In this document: one piece after another, positions 12,321 to 24,501 of the stretch | How positions within the stretch are numbered: position 1 is the stretch's first letter | Layout: the number at the start of each line of letters is the position of its first letter | Assembly (NCBI GenBank): GCA_020912385.1 | Contig: CP087208.1 | Span: 2,852,001-2,916,000, forward strand | DNA: 64,000 nucleotides | Origin: Neofusicoccum parvum | Lineage: Eukaryota > Ascomycota > Dothideomycetes > Botryosphaeriales > Botryosphaeriaceae | Direction: 5' to 3' | Notes under the pieces: generated by a model | Databases searched by the model: none | Seen by the model: the letters and a program-made list of their open reading frames with translations, nothing else | What the model was told of the DNA's origin: nothing | Made by a program: the position numbers and the translations under genes

Positions 12321-13647
12321 ATGGACTACTCCCGATTCACGATTCCGAAAGAGGTGCAGGACATCGAAGAGGAGCTCCGACGTAACCCCAACGCAAAGCG
12401 TCCGCGCAAGTTGGGCCCTCGCGTTGTCTTTCCTGCAGTCGTGAGTATCACTGCCGTAGACTCTTGACTGCCAATCCGCTGATAACATCTCACAGATCGA
12501 GAGAGACAAGCACGAGAGGGCCGCCGCCGCTTCTGCTGCTGCGGAGAAACAGGCCGCCGCCGACGACATGCCTAATGGCTCGACATACGTGCCTCATCCG
12601 GCCCCGGTCTCAACTACTCCGGCAAACTCCCCGCCTCCTGGACACGCTGCGTCTTTGATCGTTGCCCCTGCTGCTCCTTCCGACCTTTATGCTCAATATG
12701 GGCATATCGTGTTTTCCGCCATCGATATTCTCAAGAACGAAGCCATTCCACAACACATTAGGGACAACCTGCGCACCATGGTCCGCGATCAGATATTCCC
12801 TGACTATGTTCCGGCTGCCAATCCCGGTCTGCCTGTACTATCCATCCCTGACGACGACGACATCCCGCCCCACCTCCTTCGAAGCCTCCAGGGCATAGCC
12901 CGCCGCCACCACCAGCTCCCTGCACCCTTTAGCAAGAACCAGGTCGAGAACGACAGCTTTATCAACGACAACAGCAACACCGACGTCGACGACCCCTACC
13001 TGATGACCGGCGCGATCCAGCGCTTCCCCTCCGACCCGCCGCTTTCGCCGCGCTCCCCCTCCCCGACCACCATCAACAGCTATTACAGCAGCAGCAGCAG
13101 CTTCTCCCCGTCCCCGCCCCCCTCCGAAACCAACAACAACAACACCACCACCAACCCCGCCTCCGACCTCACCACCCGCCTCACCGCCGCCGGCATCCCG
13201 CCGCTCCCACGCCACCCCGCCGCGCCCTCCCACCCCTCCACAACCCTCCCCACGCTCCGCCTCCCCACCCGCCCCCTCGCCGACGTGACCGCCACGCCCT
13301 CGGCGCGCATCGGGCCGCGCGCCGACTCGTGGACGCACGCCGAGGCGCTGGCGGCGGCGGCGGTGCTGTCGCGCATCTTCCTGGAGCACGCGGGCGCGCA
13401 GCGGCTGCGCGCCGACGACAAGTACCGGCTGGCGGCCGAGATGCTGGCGGCGAACTACGGCGTGCGGCGCACGTGGGGCAGCGTCAAGAACTGGTGGTTC
13501 CGCGAGGGGCGGCGCGTGACCGGGCTGGACGAGCGGGTGGTGGTGAGGGAGAGGGCGGGGGCGGCGGAGGCGAGGGCGGAGGGGCAGAGGAGGAGGAGGG
13601 TGGGGGAGAGGGAGAGGGAGGGGAGGAAGAGGGGGAGGGAGGAGTAG
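12321..13647 (+). CDS. Myb/SANT-like putative DNA-binding protein
   Basis: Two exons: 12321-12440 (40 codons, MDYSRFTIPKEVQDIEEELR...) and 12496-13647, joined across a 55-nt intron (GTGAGT ... CACAG), give 423 residues. Residues 1-60 are charged. The middle is Ser/Pro/Asn-rich and probably disordered, with Ser and Asn runs near 13085-13150. The region about residues 310-385 reads SWTHAEALAAAAVLSRIFLE ... RTWGSVKNWWFREGRR, an alpha-helical pattern with a final WGSVKNWW helix like fungal Myb/SANT-type proteins. The C-terminus is Arg/Glu-rich. DNA binding and a nuclear role are inferred from this pattern only. Third codon positions change from C-ending to G-ending near 13330. Confidence 0.7.
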
Positions 13648-14334
13648 GGGGTTGGGTGGGCTGGTGGGGAGCGGGAGATGCTGGGGTGGAGGGAGATATC
13701 AGCTTGGACGGGGAGAATTGTGCGGTCGGAAGAATTTCTGATGGTTAATGGGGTATGGGATATCAAAAGGATTAGAAATGGGGAGGTTACACGGCACAGA
13801 GATGTTTATGGGTCCGAGCAGGGCCATCGCTACGGGGGCTGATGACAGCTGAATCAATACAATATTCAATACGGAAGAATTAAGTGTCAGTGATGGTGCA
13901 ATAGTCTCTATCCATGACGGTTGAAGACCAGTAAAACAAAACCGACGATATAGCCAAGGCATCGGACAGGGCTTTAGTATCAGACAATATTAAACGGCTG
14001 ATGGTAAGACTTCAATTCGGTCCCATTAAACTCACAGTAAAATGTGCTGAGCCGCGGTAACCTTTCCCTGGTCATAGTGGAGTGACGTGTGTTGGTTCAG
14101 AGAGAAATGACTCTTTCAAATAAAAAAAGGGCACAACCCCGTCAGCCATCACTCGCGCCCAACAATACTAGTCACGCCTCGGAATGTCCTTTGTTCTATA
14201 CATCTGAACACTATTACTCCACGAGACTTGCCTTTCCATCTTCCCAAACCCTCTACACCCACCTTCGCCCAGTCACGTTACTCGCCCAACATCTCCTACA
14301 ACACGAAACCAGTCTCAATATTCCACCAGATACA
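13648..14334. other. intergenic, nothing recognised
   Basis: AT-richer DNA after the Myb-like gene. No gene, RNA or repeat was identified. The last 150 bases are pyrimidine-rich and may be the leader of the following small ORF. Confidence 0.4.
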
Positions 14335-14664
14335 ATGGATACACAATCTAGACCTCTGCATCTCAGGCGCAAGAACGTCGCATTTAAGATTCCCATCAAC
14401 GAGCCTGAGCCATGGCCGAAACCGCCCACCGACTATGGCACCGCAAAACTCCAACGGAAGCAGGACGGTATGAATCCGCCGCGGAACAAGCGCAAAATGC
14501 CAACCATGGAATTCATGACCCCGAGAGTCAGCAGTCAGCCAAGGAAACGGTCGCGTTTTGACCAGCACTTCGTCAACGAGGATGGCAATACCGCTACCAG
14601 CACCGAGAGTGGCCGTGATATGATCCCACAGAGAAGCAGCAACGTCAGATCAGTGCGGATTTGA
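14335..14664 (+). CDS. small basic hypothetical protein
   Basis: The ATG at 14335 follows a C-rich leader and opens 109 residues: MDTQSRPLHLRRKNVAFKIP, a Pro/Lys-rich middle with KRKMPTMEF and RKRSRFDQHF, and a Ser/Arg-rich tail. The basic clusters could be nuclear-localisation signals. No family is recognised. Codon bias is weak compared with neighbouring genes. It could be the first exon of a longer gene, since C-rich open sequence continues after the stop. Confidence 0.4.
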   Translation: MDTQSRPLHLRRKNVAFKIPINEPEPWPKPPTDYGTAKLQRKQDGMNPPRNKRKMPTMEFMTPRVSSQPRKRSRFDQHFVNEDGNTATSTESGRDMIPQRSSNVRSVRI

Positions 14665-14930
14665 GCACTCTCAGAGCCACGCCGGTCCTGCAACCACGGC
14701 CCAACCCAGCCATCCCATTGGCTCGCACGTTTTAGAGGAGCTCGCAACCATCGCCGGAGCCGCCTGCTCGCAAGCTACGCAGAAGATTGGTTCTGGTCGC
14801 GACTCCGAGTAATGTTTAGCTACATTCATCAAACAGCCACGCGCCGCATCAAAGCTGGACTCTAGTCAAGCCAAAGCAAACACTGAAGATGGCGTCCATA
14901 ATGTCGCGGTTGTAATAGCTCCCAGCGGAG

Positions 14931-15182
14931 TTGCTCAACTCCATCCTGGCCAACTGCCTACCCTACCACCTCACCCTCCTCGCCCGCACCAACAAGCACC
15001 TCCACACCGTCACCACCCCGCTCCTCTATCAGCAAGTCGACATCCGCACAGAGGGCTTCTTCCTTATCAATCTCCTCCTCGCCCCCCACCTCGGCGCCCT
15101 CATCGCCAGCGCTGCATACAAGAGAATCATATCCAGGCCGCAAGTGAAATCCGCGTTGCGGTTCGGCAACGATCCAAGCTAA
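14931..15182 (+). pseudogene. F-box protein fragment
   Basis: The open segment reads LLNSILANCLPYHLTLLART then NKHLHTVTTPLLYQQVDIR, the F-box pattern (two helices, a Leu-Ala-Arg-x-Asn/Ser-x-x-Leu/Phe motif, then TPLLYxxVDI) used by fungal SCF ubiquitin-ligase adaptors to bind Skp1. There is no ATG at the expected place. The frame ends after about 83 codons, with no following leucine-rich or other substrate domain. I interpret it as a degenerate copy. An unseen upstream exon could rescue the N-terminus but not the missing C-terminal domain. Confidence 0.5.
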
Positions 15183-16475
15183 TCGAACAGGGCCAGCGAA
15201 CAAGGCAAAACCATCCCACTGGCAGGGACGGCCGCTTCGTCTTGGGCTCGTTAATGCGGGTCATTTCTTCATTGGCCAGATACTCACACAGATGGTGTAG
15301 GTTTGAATTCTCTGCATCTGATTTCTATTGGCACAGTGTGACCTTGAAGCCCACCATATCGCTGGTCCATCCAAGAAAGGGGTCATCGACTACGACAGGC
15401 GTGCGGGTGCGGTCATGGGTGATGAGGCGCTTCCTGCGCTGGAAAATCAGTGTTGTGGAAGTGGACTGGAGGGAATTGTTGAACGTTTTAGTCGGTAGAG
15501 TCTGCCCAAGGAGTCAAGGACCAGCGTCGTGATATCTTTGCAGCTGATGCTGCGCAAGAATATTGATGCAACCATTAGCAGAAATCCTACCCGAGCAGGC
15601 GCTGCAACATTTCATGAGCTAGAGCTGGATCTCCGCGTTGGCTCGGGTCGACCGCCATCACGGTGGTAGAGCTTTGCGAGAAGTGAGAGAGCATGTGCAG
15701 GAGCCGAGACTAGCTACCCTCCATGGCCAGACCATGTCTACAACACTCTTCCTCAAGATTCAGCGCATGGCTGAAGGCGTAACGAAAAGAGAAGGCATTG
15801 ATTTTCCTTGTTGGTTCCAAAAATTAACTTGCTACTAGGTGCTGAACTCCGAACGCCCGCACCAAAAAAGCCAAAAAGAAGACCAAAGCACCAAAAGCAT
15901 GAGGAGAGGAAAAGAAGACGGACGACGGGTGGGGGCGAGGCCTATTTATAAGGCGCAGAAGTGGCACCCGATCACGGCACGTGATTTGGTGATGAGCGGG
16001 CATGACAAACGGCCTCCGGTTGGCGGGATGGTTGGCTGGCGCAGAAATTGCGCGAGAGGAGCGCTGGTGGTGTGGTGATCGGTAGGCCCAGCAGCAGCCG
16101 GCGAGCTGTCAGGGTCAAATTTCGAACTTCACTCCGGCACTCTGACCTGACATCACCGCCTGCCAAGTCAGCCGCCATGGCCACGACGACGAGCAGGCCG
16201 ATATGGTGTGACCACACGAGCGAGGAGTTTGACCTGCAGTCTCTCTTCCGCGGTATCCGCAAGAACGGGGCACAGCTTGGCAAAGCCCGTTGCGACGGAG
16301 GTTGACGGGTCTGGAAAATTGGGCGGTGACTCAAGATATTGGCGTCGCATTTCTCAAGCTTCTCTGGCCGGCTCAACTTTCTGGCAACTTTCGATTATGC
16401 TCCCGCACCACTACGATTACACGACGGACCCGATCCCCAACCCTCCGCCCCAGCGCCAGTCCCACCACACCTCCC
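15183..16475. other. intergenic, nothing firm
   Basis: A short ORF from an ATG at 16177 (MATTTSRPIWCDHTSEEFDL..., 42 codons) may be chance. The rest has no recognisable gene. The last 100 bases lie just beyond the 3' end of the convergent protease gene. Confidence 0.35.
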
Positions 16476-19209
16476 TCAAAACCGCCCCCAATCTCGATAC
16501 CGAATCACAAACGGATCAGATACCACCCAATCCCTCCAATCCTCCGTCCCATTCGGATCCCCATACAACCTCATCGCGCTCAGATTAAACCGATACTGCC
16601 CCTCAGGCGCCCACTCCCCGGACGGCAACAACCCCGTAAAATTCTGAAAGCTAACCGGCAACCTCTCGCTATCAGCCGTGGTATTCTGATCCAGCACCGT
16701 CGCGACCCTGCTCCCATTCGCGCCCAGCACGTCGACGCGGGCGAAGCGGCTGTACTGCGCGAACTTGTACTGCAGCCACGGGAAGGTGACGTTGAGCCGG
16801 GCGTCCGAGGCGTTGGAGCGCGGCAGCACGAAGACCCGGTCCGGCTCGATGCGCGGCAGCGGGTACGTCGACCGCAGCGACGCGTTGTACTCGGTCTCGT
16901 TGGTCGCGGCGACTAGATGGATCAGCGGCTCGTGTGGGTCGAGCACTGGGAGCGACGAGAGGCTGCATCCGATCGCGCCCCAGGGCAGCGTCAGTCGGTC
17001 CCGCGTGCTGTTGATCGCGATGTAGCCCGAGAAGAGCGGGCAGGTGGGCGTGAGGTGCGCGAGTGCGCTGATGTCCGCGCGGACGCTGACGGTTTGCGAG
17101 CCGCCGGGGCCGAGCGTGAAGGCGTGCGGCGAGACGGAGATGCTGGCGAAGTCGGGGGTCAGGCTGTAGGTGAAGTCGGGGTTGGGCAGGGGCCAGGACT
17201 CGTTCGGGAAGAACTTGATCGGGTTCGGGTTGCCATCGCCGCGGTAGGACAGGATGGTTGCGGCGGGGATGTTGGAGAGCTGGTAGGACGAAGGCGCGTT
17301 GCCCAGGTTGCGCACTGTGAAGGAGAGCTCGGGCTCGAAATGGGCTGTGTCGTTGAATGCGAGGGCTTCGGTATCGAGCATGGTCTGGCACTGGAAGGCG
17401 TCAAATGCGGAGACAAGACCGCCTCCTTGTTGCCACGCCGGCGCGAGGAAGGGGTATGTGCGATTGGTTCCGTCGTTGAATGGCATGGGTTTTCCGGTGG
17501 TGGAGAGGAGGGTGGTGATCTGCTGGAACGTGAGGCCTGGCCGCGCTTGCTTCAGCAGAGCGACGACTCCTGAGATATATGGTGCCGCCATCGAGGTGCC
17601 GCTGAAGTTTTCAAAGAAGCCATCCTTGCGCGGCACTGTTGACAGAATCATTTCTCCAGGGGCCGATATCGTCGGCTTCATGTACCCCAATGCCGGTGGC
17701 CCGATGCTGCTAAACGTGCTCATTCTCCCTCCCGTCTGCCTGTTTGGCACGACCCAGGCGGATGTCGGATACGCGGTGGTGTTCATGGTGACATAGACTG
17801 GGCGCCCCGTGAAGTATGCCGAAACCAACGCGAGCCCATCATTCGCACCCATGCCAGCCGACGCGCGCGTGCCATTGAAAATCTGAAGAACTCCAAACGG
17901 CGCATTTCCAGGTCGATTGTTGTATATCAGCACGTACCTCCCTCCCTTTGCCGCAATATGCCTCATCTTCATCACAAACGGACACGTCCCCCGCCTCACC
18001 AGCACCAGCCTCCCCGACAAATCCGGCGTCGCCGGCGGCAGCGGCTTGCAGGCATCATCCTCGACGCTCGTATTCGCGCTCAATACCCACAACTGCAGCA
18101 CCAATGGGAACACACTGCGGTCCGCCGGCAGCCACAAGAACCTATTCTCCGTCTCATTCGCACCAACCGTCCAATTCGCCACCCAGCCCGGCGTCCTCAG
18201 CTCCATCCCGGCCACCGCCCCAACCGCCGGCACATCGACGCCCCCGCCGGGCGCCTGGCTCGTCCAGCTCCCATTCTTCCCATCATTCCCCATACTCGCG
18301 ACGGCATACGTCGTCCCATTCCGATTCACCCTGCTCAACACCGCGCTGATCGCATCCTCCTCAAACGGGCCGCCCCCGCCCAGACTCAAATTCATGACAT
18401 CCACCCCCCGCGCCGCCGCCGCCAGCACCGCCGCCACCACCACATCCGTCTCCGTGATCCCCTCGCAGTCGAACACGCGGTACACCTCGAGCGCTGCCCC
18501 CGGCGCCACGCCCGTCAGGTTCAGCCGCGGCGCCACCGCCCCCACGATGCCGGCCACGTGCGTGCCGTGCGGCGCGCAGTCGGCGTACGGGTCGGGGTCG
18601 CGCACAGGCCCCCGCGGCGGCCGCATCGAGTCGCCCACGAAGTCCCGGCCGTACGTGATGCGGTGGGGCGGCCCGAGGCCACCCGACAGGAAGGGGTTGA
18701 GGTAGTCGGCGCCCGTGTCGATGATGGCGATGGTGAGGTTGGCGCCGGTGTAGCCGAGGGCGTGGAGCGCGGCGACGCCGGTTGTGGCGTGGATGTTGGT
18801 GGCGGAGAGGGCGGGGCGGACGGGCGGGAGGGGAGGGGGTGGGAGGAGGGAGAGGCGGCGGACGGGGTAGAGGCGCTGGATGCGGGGGAGGGCGCGGAGG
18901 TGGGTGGAGAGCGCGGATGGGGTGTAGGGGGTGGAGGAGGCGTCGAGGGCGATGGAGAGGCCGTTGAAGAGGGGGGAGGTGTATTGGTAGGTCGTCTCCA
19001 CGGATGGGGCGTAGGGCTGGCCGCGGAAGGAGTTGCGGATTTCGGCGATGGCATTGTCGGCGGTCTGAGGGGAGGGTTAGCATGTGCTTGAGCATCTGGA
19101 TGGTGCTGGGATAAACCTCATCTGGAGCCAGCTCAACTATGAAGCGATTTGTGATGGTAGAAGCGAGGGAGAGGGATATCAGAGAAACAACGAAAATGAA
19201 GGTCCACAT
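16476..19209 (-). CDS. secreted subtilisin-like serine protease (S8 family, PA-domain type)
   Basis: Exon 1 is 19209-19117 and exon 2 is 19064-16476, split by a 52-nt intron (GTTTAT ... GCTAAC ... CAG), giving 893 residues. A signal peptide (MWTFIFVVSLISLSLAS) is followed by an I9-like propeptide. The catalytic triad is visible: Asp147 (IAIIDTGADY), His197 (PHGTHVAG) and Ser522 (FSGTSMAAP), with oxyanion Asn291 (ASMGND). A protease-associated insert (RGTCPFVMKM region) spans roughly residues 360-460. After the catalytic domain come fibronectin-III-like beta domains to the end. Many Asn-x-Ser/Thr sites suggest glycosylation. This matches the large Vpr-type extracellular subtilases of fungi, which degrade external protein. 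The signal peptide is seen only with the spliced start. Confidence 0.93.
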
Positions 19210-20471
19210 GGCTAATACTAATCTACCGTAGAAGAGAGCGAATGTGCGCGAATGGCGCCTTCAATTTACAAAGGCGATGTGCGCAGAAATAAGTATGTCC
19301 CATGAGAACTCCGTCGTCTTGTGAGCCAATGGCAGCTCGCGGAAGTGCCGGGTATTTATAGTACCGCACACGGTTAGACTTCCAGGTACCGATTAAGCTT
19401 AATGGACAAATACACTTGCCGGCCATCCCGCAACGAAGAGTTCTGTACCTGCATCCTTCAATCAACTGGATGAACAAGACTTTTGGAAAGTTTCTGCATG
19501 TGGGGTTCATGCTATCCAGGGAGCCGGAGGCGGTTCATCTGCACACTTGCTAGACTCAATCAAAGCAACCACGGACCGGTTGCAAGACAAGACGCCGGAT
19601 ATTAGAATCCAGCTAGCCCAAATTTCCTTTTGCGAACTGCTGCATGTGAATTGGAAGAGCTAAGCATTCGCCAAGGAGCGTCTTTGTTCATGAACGGAAA
19701 GCGAAGAGTTGAAGTTCGGGTTTAGCCCTACGACTTACAGGCATGATCGTGGAGAGGTGTGAATACCTCAATTTTGACTTCTTTCCTGCCCCTCACTGAG
19801 CTTTTCAGAGCAAACAGCCTTTCTTTGTCTTCTTTTCTCTGTGAGAAGGTATGGAAAAGAGGGAATAATGCAAGGTATACCCCTAACATGATTACTAACC
19901 TCGAACTCTCGATCCGGGGGACAAAAGTAGCGGTCACTGGAGTTAATCGTGGAACGGAAATGGCGGGACGTGGGATACGGCTGCTTATTGAAAGAGAGAA
20001 GCTTAGCAAAGAATGGTCCTGTGGCATTTGTTTAAATAGGTGTGTTCACTCAAGCAGAAATGAGATATGGGCGTCTTCATGACCCTCACATCTCTATCAA
20101 CAAGCACACCAAACATCACGGCAAGTGTAGAGAGTTAAGCCCATACATTTCATGTATCGATAGGCTATGGAAGATAGTTTATGCTTCCGAACCATCCGCC
20201 AGAAGGCGGAGCCAGGAGCATGCCCTACTTGAGAGCGTCATAGAATAAAGGAGCCTAGTCGCCCAGAAGAACAGAAGCCCGTATCGCAATAGTCCAGCAG
20301 ATGAATAGAAGAACAGCCGATGCTGCAAAAGCCCAGCAAACTCTATCCACCGCAACCATCTCGCAGAACGCCACCATCCAACCCGCCATCCCCCGAACCA
20401 GACACACATGACAAGTCGAACGTGGCGCAGACGAGTCAGAATCGGTAATCGTTGCAGGCGGGGCGTGTGAC
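19210..20471. other. intergenic between protease and RS-rich gene
   Basis: This includes the protease promoter side (19210-19400). No gene, RNA gene or repeat was recognised. Confidence 0.4.
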
Positions 20472-21867
20472 CTACTCCATCTCCACCTCCTCCGCCTGCT
20501 TCTTGTCTCCATCCGCCTGCTTCTGGTCTCCACCAGCCTGGACCTCCTCCTGGCCCTCGACCTGGCCCTCTGCCTGCTTCTTATCTCCCTCCGCCAGGCC
20601 TTTCGCCTTCTTGTCTCCCTCCACCTGGCCCTCCTGTCCTCCCTTCTTCCAGTTCCGCCTCCTAAACGCCTCGATCGCCAGCACCTTCGCGCGCTTCTCA
20701 GCAATCAAGCTAGCCACGCGCTTCGCGCTCGCCACACCAGCCGCTAGCCGCTCGACCTTCGGATCCGGCTTCTCCTCCGCCGGCACGGGCTCGCCGCCAC
20801 CGCGGACAGCAGACTGCGGGGCGGGCGAGCGGCCGGCGCGACGCGGGGAAAGAGTAGAGGGGCGGCAGCGGATTGCGGTGGGAGGAGACCTGCTGACGCG
20901 GCGGTGCGGGGACGGGTAGAACTTGCGGTGCGACGTGGGGGACCAGGCGGGACGGTAGTGCGAGAGGACGCGGTCGGCGCGGTGCGGCGTGGGCGAGCGG
21001 TTGGCGCGGCCGCGGCCGGGGAAGAGCGAGCGGCGGTAAGGCGAGGGCGAGCGGTCGGCGCGGCCACGGTCTGGGAAGAGCTCGCGGCGGTACGGCGAGG
21101 GCGAGCGGTCGCGACGGCGCGGGCCGGGAGAGATCGAACGGCCGCGCGGGGCGGGGGACAGAGGGCGGTGGCGCGGGCCAACGGGGACGGGGTTGCTGGC
21201 GGTGGCGGAGCGGTTGAAGGCGCCAGAAGCCGTCTCGTAGGGAGCGTGAGAAGATCCCTGGTACGAAGGGCGGTCGTCGGCGCGGTGGGTAGAGCGCGAG
21301 GCGGCTCCGCGGATGGAGAGAGGGCCGCCGAGCGGAGCAAAGAGGTCGTGGCTGTCGGGATCGTAGAGCACGCGTCCGTCATGCGTGGAGCGAGCCGGCG
21401 AGTGGGCGCGGGAGTCAGTCCTGTCGTCTCGACGCGAGCGACGGTCGCGCGCGGGCGAGCGAGAGCTACAAGGCGCGTCAGTGTGACCTGGCGCGTCGGG
21501 TTGAGGCCGATTAGGAGGTCGGAATCACTTACCGGCTGTAAGCCCTGTAGGGACCAGACCGCTTGGGGATGTGGAAGCCAGCCATCTTGGACAGCGTCGC
21601 GGCGTGTGTGGTGGTGGAGTGAGGACGAGAGGGCGACGTCGAGGACGAGGTCGGCGCGGGAGGATCGCTGGAGAGAGGGTTTGGGCAGGCTGCCTTGGCC
21701 GCACGCGCTCGCTTCAACCTCTCCAACGCTGCGAAAACATTACCGGGTGGCCCTCGTTTATTCCCAGCGGAATGTAGAGGTGGCTTACCGGCGTCTCTCG
21801 TGCGGCGCTTCGCGGCTCGCTTCGCCGCCTCTTTGTCCGCCCAGTAGTCGGCGGCAGCTGGCTTCAT
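20472..21867 (-). CDS. arginine/serine-rich protein, possibly splicing-related
   Basis: Three exons on the minus strand: 21867-21789, 21728-21533 and 21465-20472. Introns are 60 nt (GTAAGC ... TTTTCGCAG; a multiple of three, so it hides in an open frame) and 67 nt (GTAAGT ... CTTGTAG). The product is 422 residues. The N-terminus is MKPAAADYWADKEAAKRAAK. The middle is dense in RS/SP dipeptides, with a repeated unit RSPSPYRRxLFPxRGRAxRS seen at least twice. The tail carries repeats of GDKKQAEGQVEG type and ends acidic. RS-rich proteins usually act in nuclear pre-mRNA processing, but no RNA-recognition motif is present, so the function is inferred from composition only. Confidence 0.7.
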
Positions 21868-22567
21868 GGTTATCCTGTGCGAGACGAGTGAGAGTGTGGG
21901 TGCCGGGCTTTCGAGTTCGCGAACATAGTCGCAACGAGCGCAATTATGCTGTCGGGCGATGCCGGCAAAACTCCACTAACGCCTTGACTTCACGGGATTT
22001 TGCGCAAATTCGCAATTACAAACTGTTCTGCTCTTGGTAGCACCAGCAGGCCTCTCTTACTCATCATTCCCTTCTCTGATACCTGTGGACGCCAAAACCT
22101 TTCCGGGCGCCAGCAACACCATTACCGTTCCGGCAAGGCAGCACTGTGTGGGATGCTTCAGCAGACAAGCAGGTCGGAACAACAGTGACGTTTGCTTCTC
22201 ATTGTGTATCGAAGTCATCTTCAAGCGCTTGTGCCATTATCACCGTCGCGACTGTGCCCTGCGACTTTTCCCTGCAACACCCCATACATCCCTGCTGCTT
22301 TTCGTAGCTTGCGATTGGGTGTCACGGACGTCTGGTTACGGTTTTGGAGCACGGTCGCACGCTTCGCAAATCAGGCGGCACACGTCTCCCAGAACGGCAG
22401 GTTGATCGCCATCTCAGCCGTCCCTGTACCACACATCCCGCATTCTTAGCCATTCAGCTCCAGCCTTAGGACCCGCTCTACCATATCACCCAATGACCTG
22501 TATTTCCCCCGTTGCCGTCGATATCCCACATCACCCGCAGCAGCTCCACCAGAGGTTGCTCCAGCAT
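21868..22567. other. intergenic, nothing recognised
   Basis: This lies between the 5' end of the RS-rich gene and the 3' end of the RING-like gene. No supported feature. Confidence 0.4.
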
Positions 22568-23316
22568 CTACCCAACCAGCCTCGCACAGCACGGCTGCAT
22601 CCTCTCCGCCTCCCCGCCATTGACCCAGCCCAGCACGCACTCCCTGCACAGAACATGCCCGCACGCCTTCACGCCCATCGGCTCCCTCGCCGTCAACGTC
22701 GCCGCCGAGATCCCGAGGAACTGCAAGCCATCAGCACGCCGCCCGCCTCCGCCACCGCGCACCGCACTCACCGCGCCCTCAAACACCCGCGCGCACCCCG
22801 CGCACCACCGCTCCCCCGCCACCAACCCCTCCCGATCCAACCGCACCGCCAGCACCGCCAGCTCGTGATCCTCGATCCACGCCAGCGTGCCGACCACCCG
22901 CTCGACCCCCAGCTCCAGCAGCACGCTCCGCAGCCGCAGCAGCTGGTGCGGCGGGACGCTGTCACCCACGCGTTCGTTAGCAAGCATCTCTTCGGGGAAC
23001 GGGGGAACACGCACGCAGCGACGTGGCCGTGTGGCGCAGATGTCTCTTCGACGAATGCGCGGGCGCCGGCGCGGCAAGAGTGGCCTAGCTTGGTCCAGTG
23101 GAAGACGATGGCGCGGCGGAGGTGGTTGAGCGCGCGCCAGTGGAGGTGGGCCGTCCGGGTGGAGAGGGCGATGGGCGTGCGGCCGGCGATGTCGGCGATG
23201 TAGGCGGTGGTGTGGTGGGTGGATTCGTGGAGGGCGGGGGCGAGGCCGGCGGGGTTGGGGTTGATGCTGGGGGTGTGTATGAGGACGCAGAGGGGCGTGG
23301 GAGGGTGGTTGGCCAT
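22568..23316 (-). CDS. RING-like zinc-binding protein
   Basis: Exon 1 is 23316-23015 and exon 2 is 22958-22568. The 56-nt intron has GTGCGT, a GCTAAC branch site and GACAG. The product is 230 residues starting MANHPPTPLCVLIHTPS. The C-terminal half has Cys153-x2-Cys156, then Cys200-x-His202-x2-Cys205-x2-Cys208 (KACGHVLCRECVLGW) and a terminal Cys-Cys pair (224, 225). This is a RING-finger-like arrangement, most often found in E3 ubiquitin ligases, but the last ligand pair is atypical and the spacing between the first two pairs is long. The N-terminal 100 residues match nothing known to me. Ubiquitin-ligase activity is inference. Confidence 0.75.
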
Positions 23317-24311
23317 GGTGGCGGTGGCGAGGGCGTCGTCGCCGTTGTTCGTGGTGTTTGGGAGGGGTTGTGGAGTAGGTGGAGTGGAAATGCGAAGAGA
23401 GTTTTATAGCACGGCTGTTGGACTCGCGTCTGCCGATGGCACGCAACGGGAATGTAGTGAATGTTGATGGGAGTCTTCGCCTGCTGGCTCGTACCGAATT
23501 TCGACGAGGCTCTAGTGGGTGGATCTGAGCGGGAAAATGTTGGAACAATGCAAACTACGCGCGCTCGCAGGTTTTGTCTTCCAGGAGGCTTGTCCGTGAT
23601 CGCCATTGTCGCACCTTGCTCGACCTGGGACTCTTCCACCTCCAAGAAATAGCTGGATAATTGAGCGTTCTACAAATTGTGCTCTCGGGCAAAGGCCTGA
23701 GGACCTGGTCAGCCTGGGCTCCGCTCAGATAGTCACGAGCGTGAGACCATCCTGCGAGACCGCAAGAGTGCAGTAGCTGCAAAACCCACAGCCACCCACG
23801 CGCAGCGCAGACCGAAAAGACAATTGCAGCTGCTACATCTGGCTCCTTCCACAAGCACGTTGTCACACCAGGCCCGTGATCTGGGGCGCTGCCCACCTCC
23901 CATGATTATAAATTTCTTCCTTCTGCCGGACGCTCTCTTCTTTTCTCCATCGGACACCGGGCCATTTCTACAGCTGATAGCTGTGGGCGTGGCTTGAGTC
24001 CTAAATCAATACCCAATAGTTACTAGCGGCGGCCTATTGTACCGCCGGGCATCCGCCTTGATATGTTGGGGACATTCTACTTAGTTTAATCTCTGAATAT
24101 CAGTTCTTCATCCTTGACATCCGTGATGTACTCCTTCGTTTGTTGTGCTCACACTTCGATGTACTGCTGGCCCTCGCCAAGATACACCCGTAATTCGTTT
24201 GACAGGTGCTGCTTACTCCAATGGTCACTCTGGGGTCCATCAGTCTGCGAGTACAATGTCCTTTGCCACTTAATCTCTCTCCTCGGTTGAACAGTGAATT
24301 ACACCTCGCCG

Positions 24312-24479
24312 TCAACGACACGTACAATTGAGCATGACGTTTTTCACAATATCCTTCATACTTGTCTCCGTCTCCTCCTTCATGTCTTCTCTCGTCAGAT
24401 ACTTATCCAGATCTTCTGGCATAGCGACGCGCAAGACAATATTTGACACATACCACACTGGCAAAACACCTCCATCCAT
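24312..24479 (-). CDS. doubtful 55-residue ORF
   Basis: The minus-strand ATG at 24479 opens MDGGVLPVWYVSNIVLRVAM, followed by an acidic helical stretch (PEDLDKYLTREDMKEETETS) and a Cys-containing tail (NVMLNCTCR). It reads more like protein than random sequence, yet it sits in AT-rich DNA without the usual codon bias. It could be the last exon of a gene or a relic of transferred DNA. The palindrome abuts its start. Confidence 0.22.
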   Translation of the reverse strand: MDGGVLPVWYVSNIVLRVAMPEDLDKYLTREDMKEETETSMKDIVKNVMLNCTCR

Positions 24480-24501
24480 GATATATGATATATCATATAT
24501 C
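24480..24501. repeat. 22-bp perfect palindrome
   Basis: GATATATGATA followed immediately by its exact reverse complement. All bases pair, with no spacer. It could be a protein-binding site, a cruciform, or chance in AT-rich DNA. Confidence 0.8.

Noticed and set aside
17958..19091. 377-codon plus-strand ORF
   Set aside because: It is antisense to the protease gene, whose catalytic motifs are unmistakable; the ORF is Arg/His/Pro-rich low complexity with no independent support.
20904..22040. 378-codon plus-strand ORF
   Set aside because: It is the antisense shadow of the RS-rich gene, which has two well-placed introns and consistent frames.
22568..23548. 326-codon unspliced minus-strand ORF starting MFQHFPAQ
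   Set aside because: Its first half is Pro/His/Arg low complexity in the wrong frame; the spliced model from 23316 joins two coding-biased segments through consensus splice sites.
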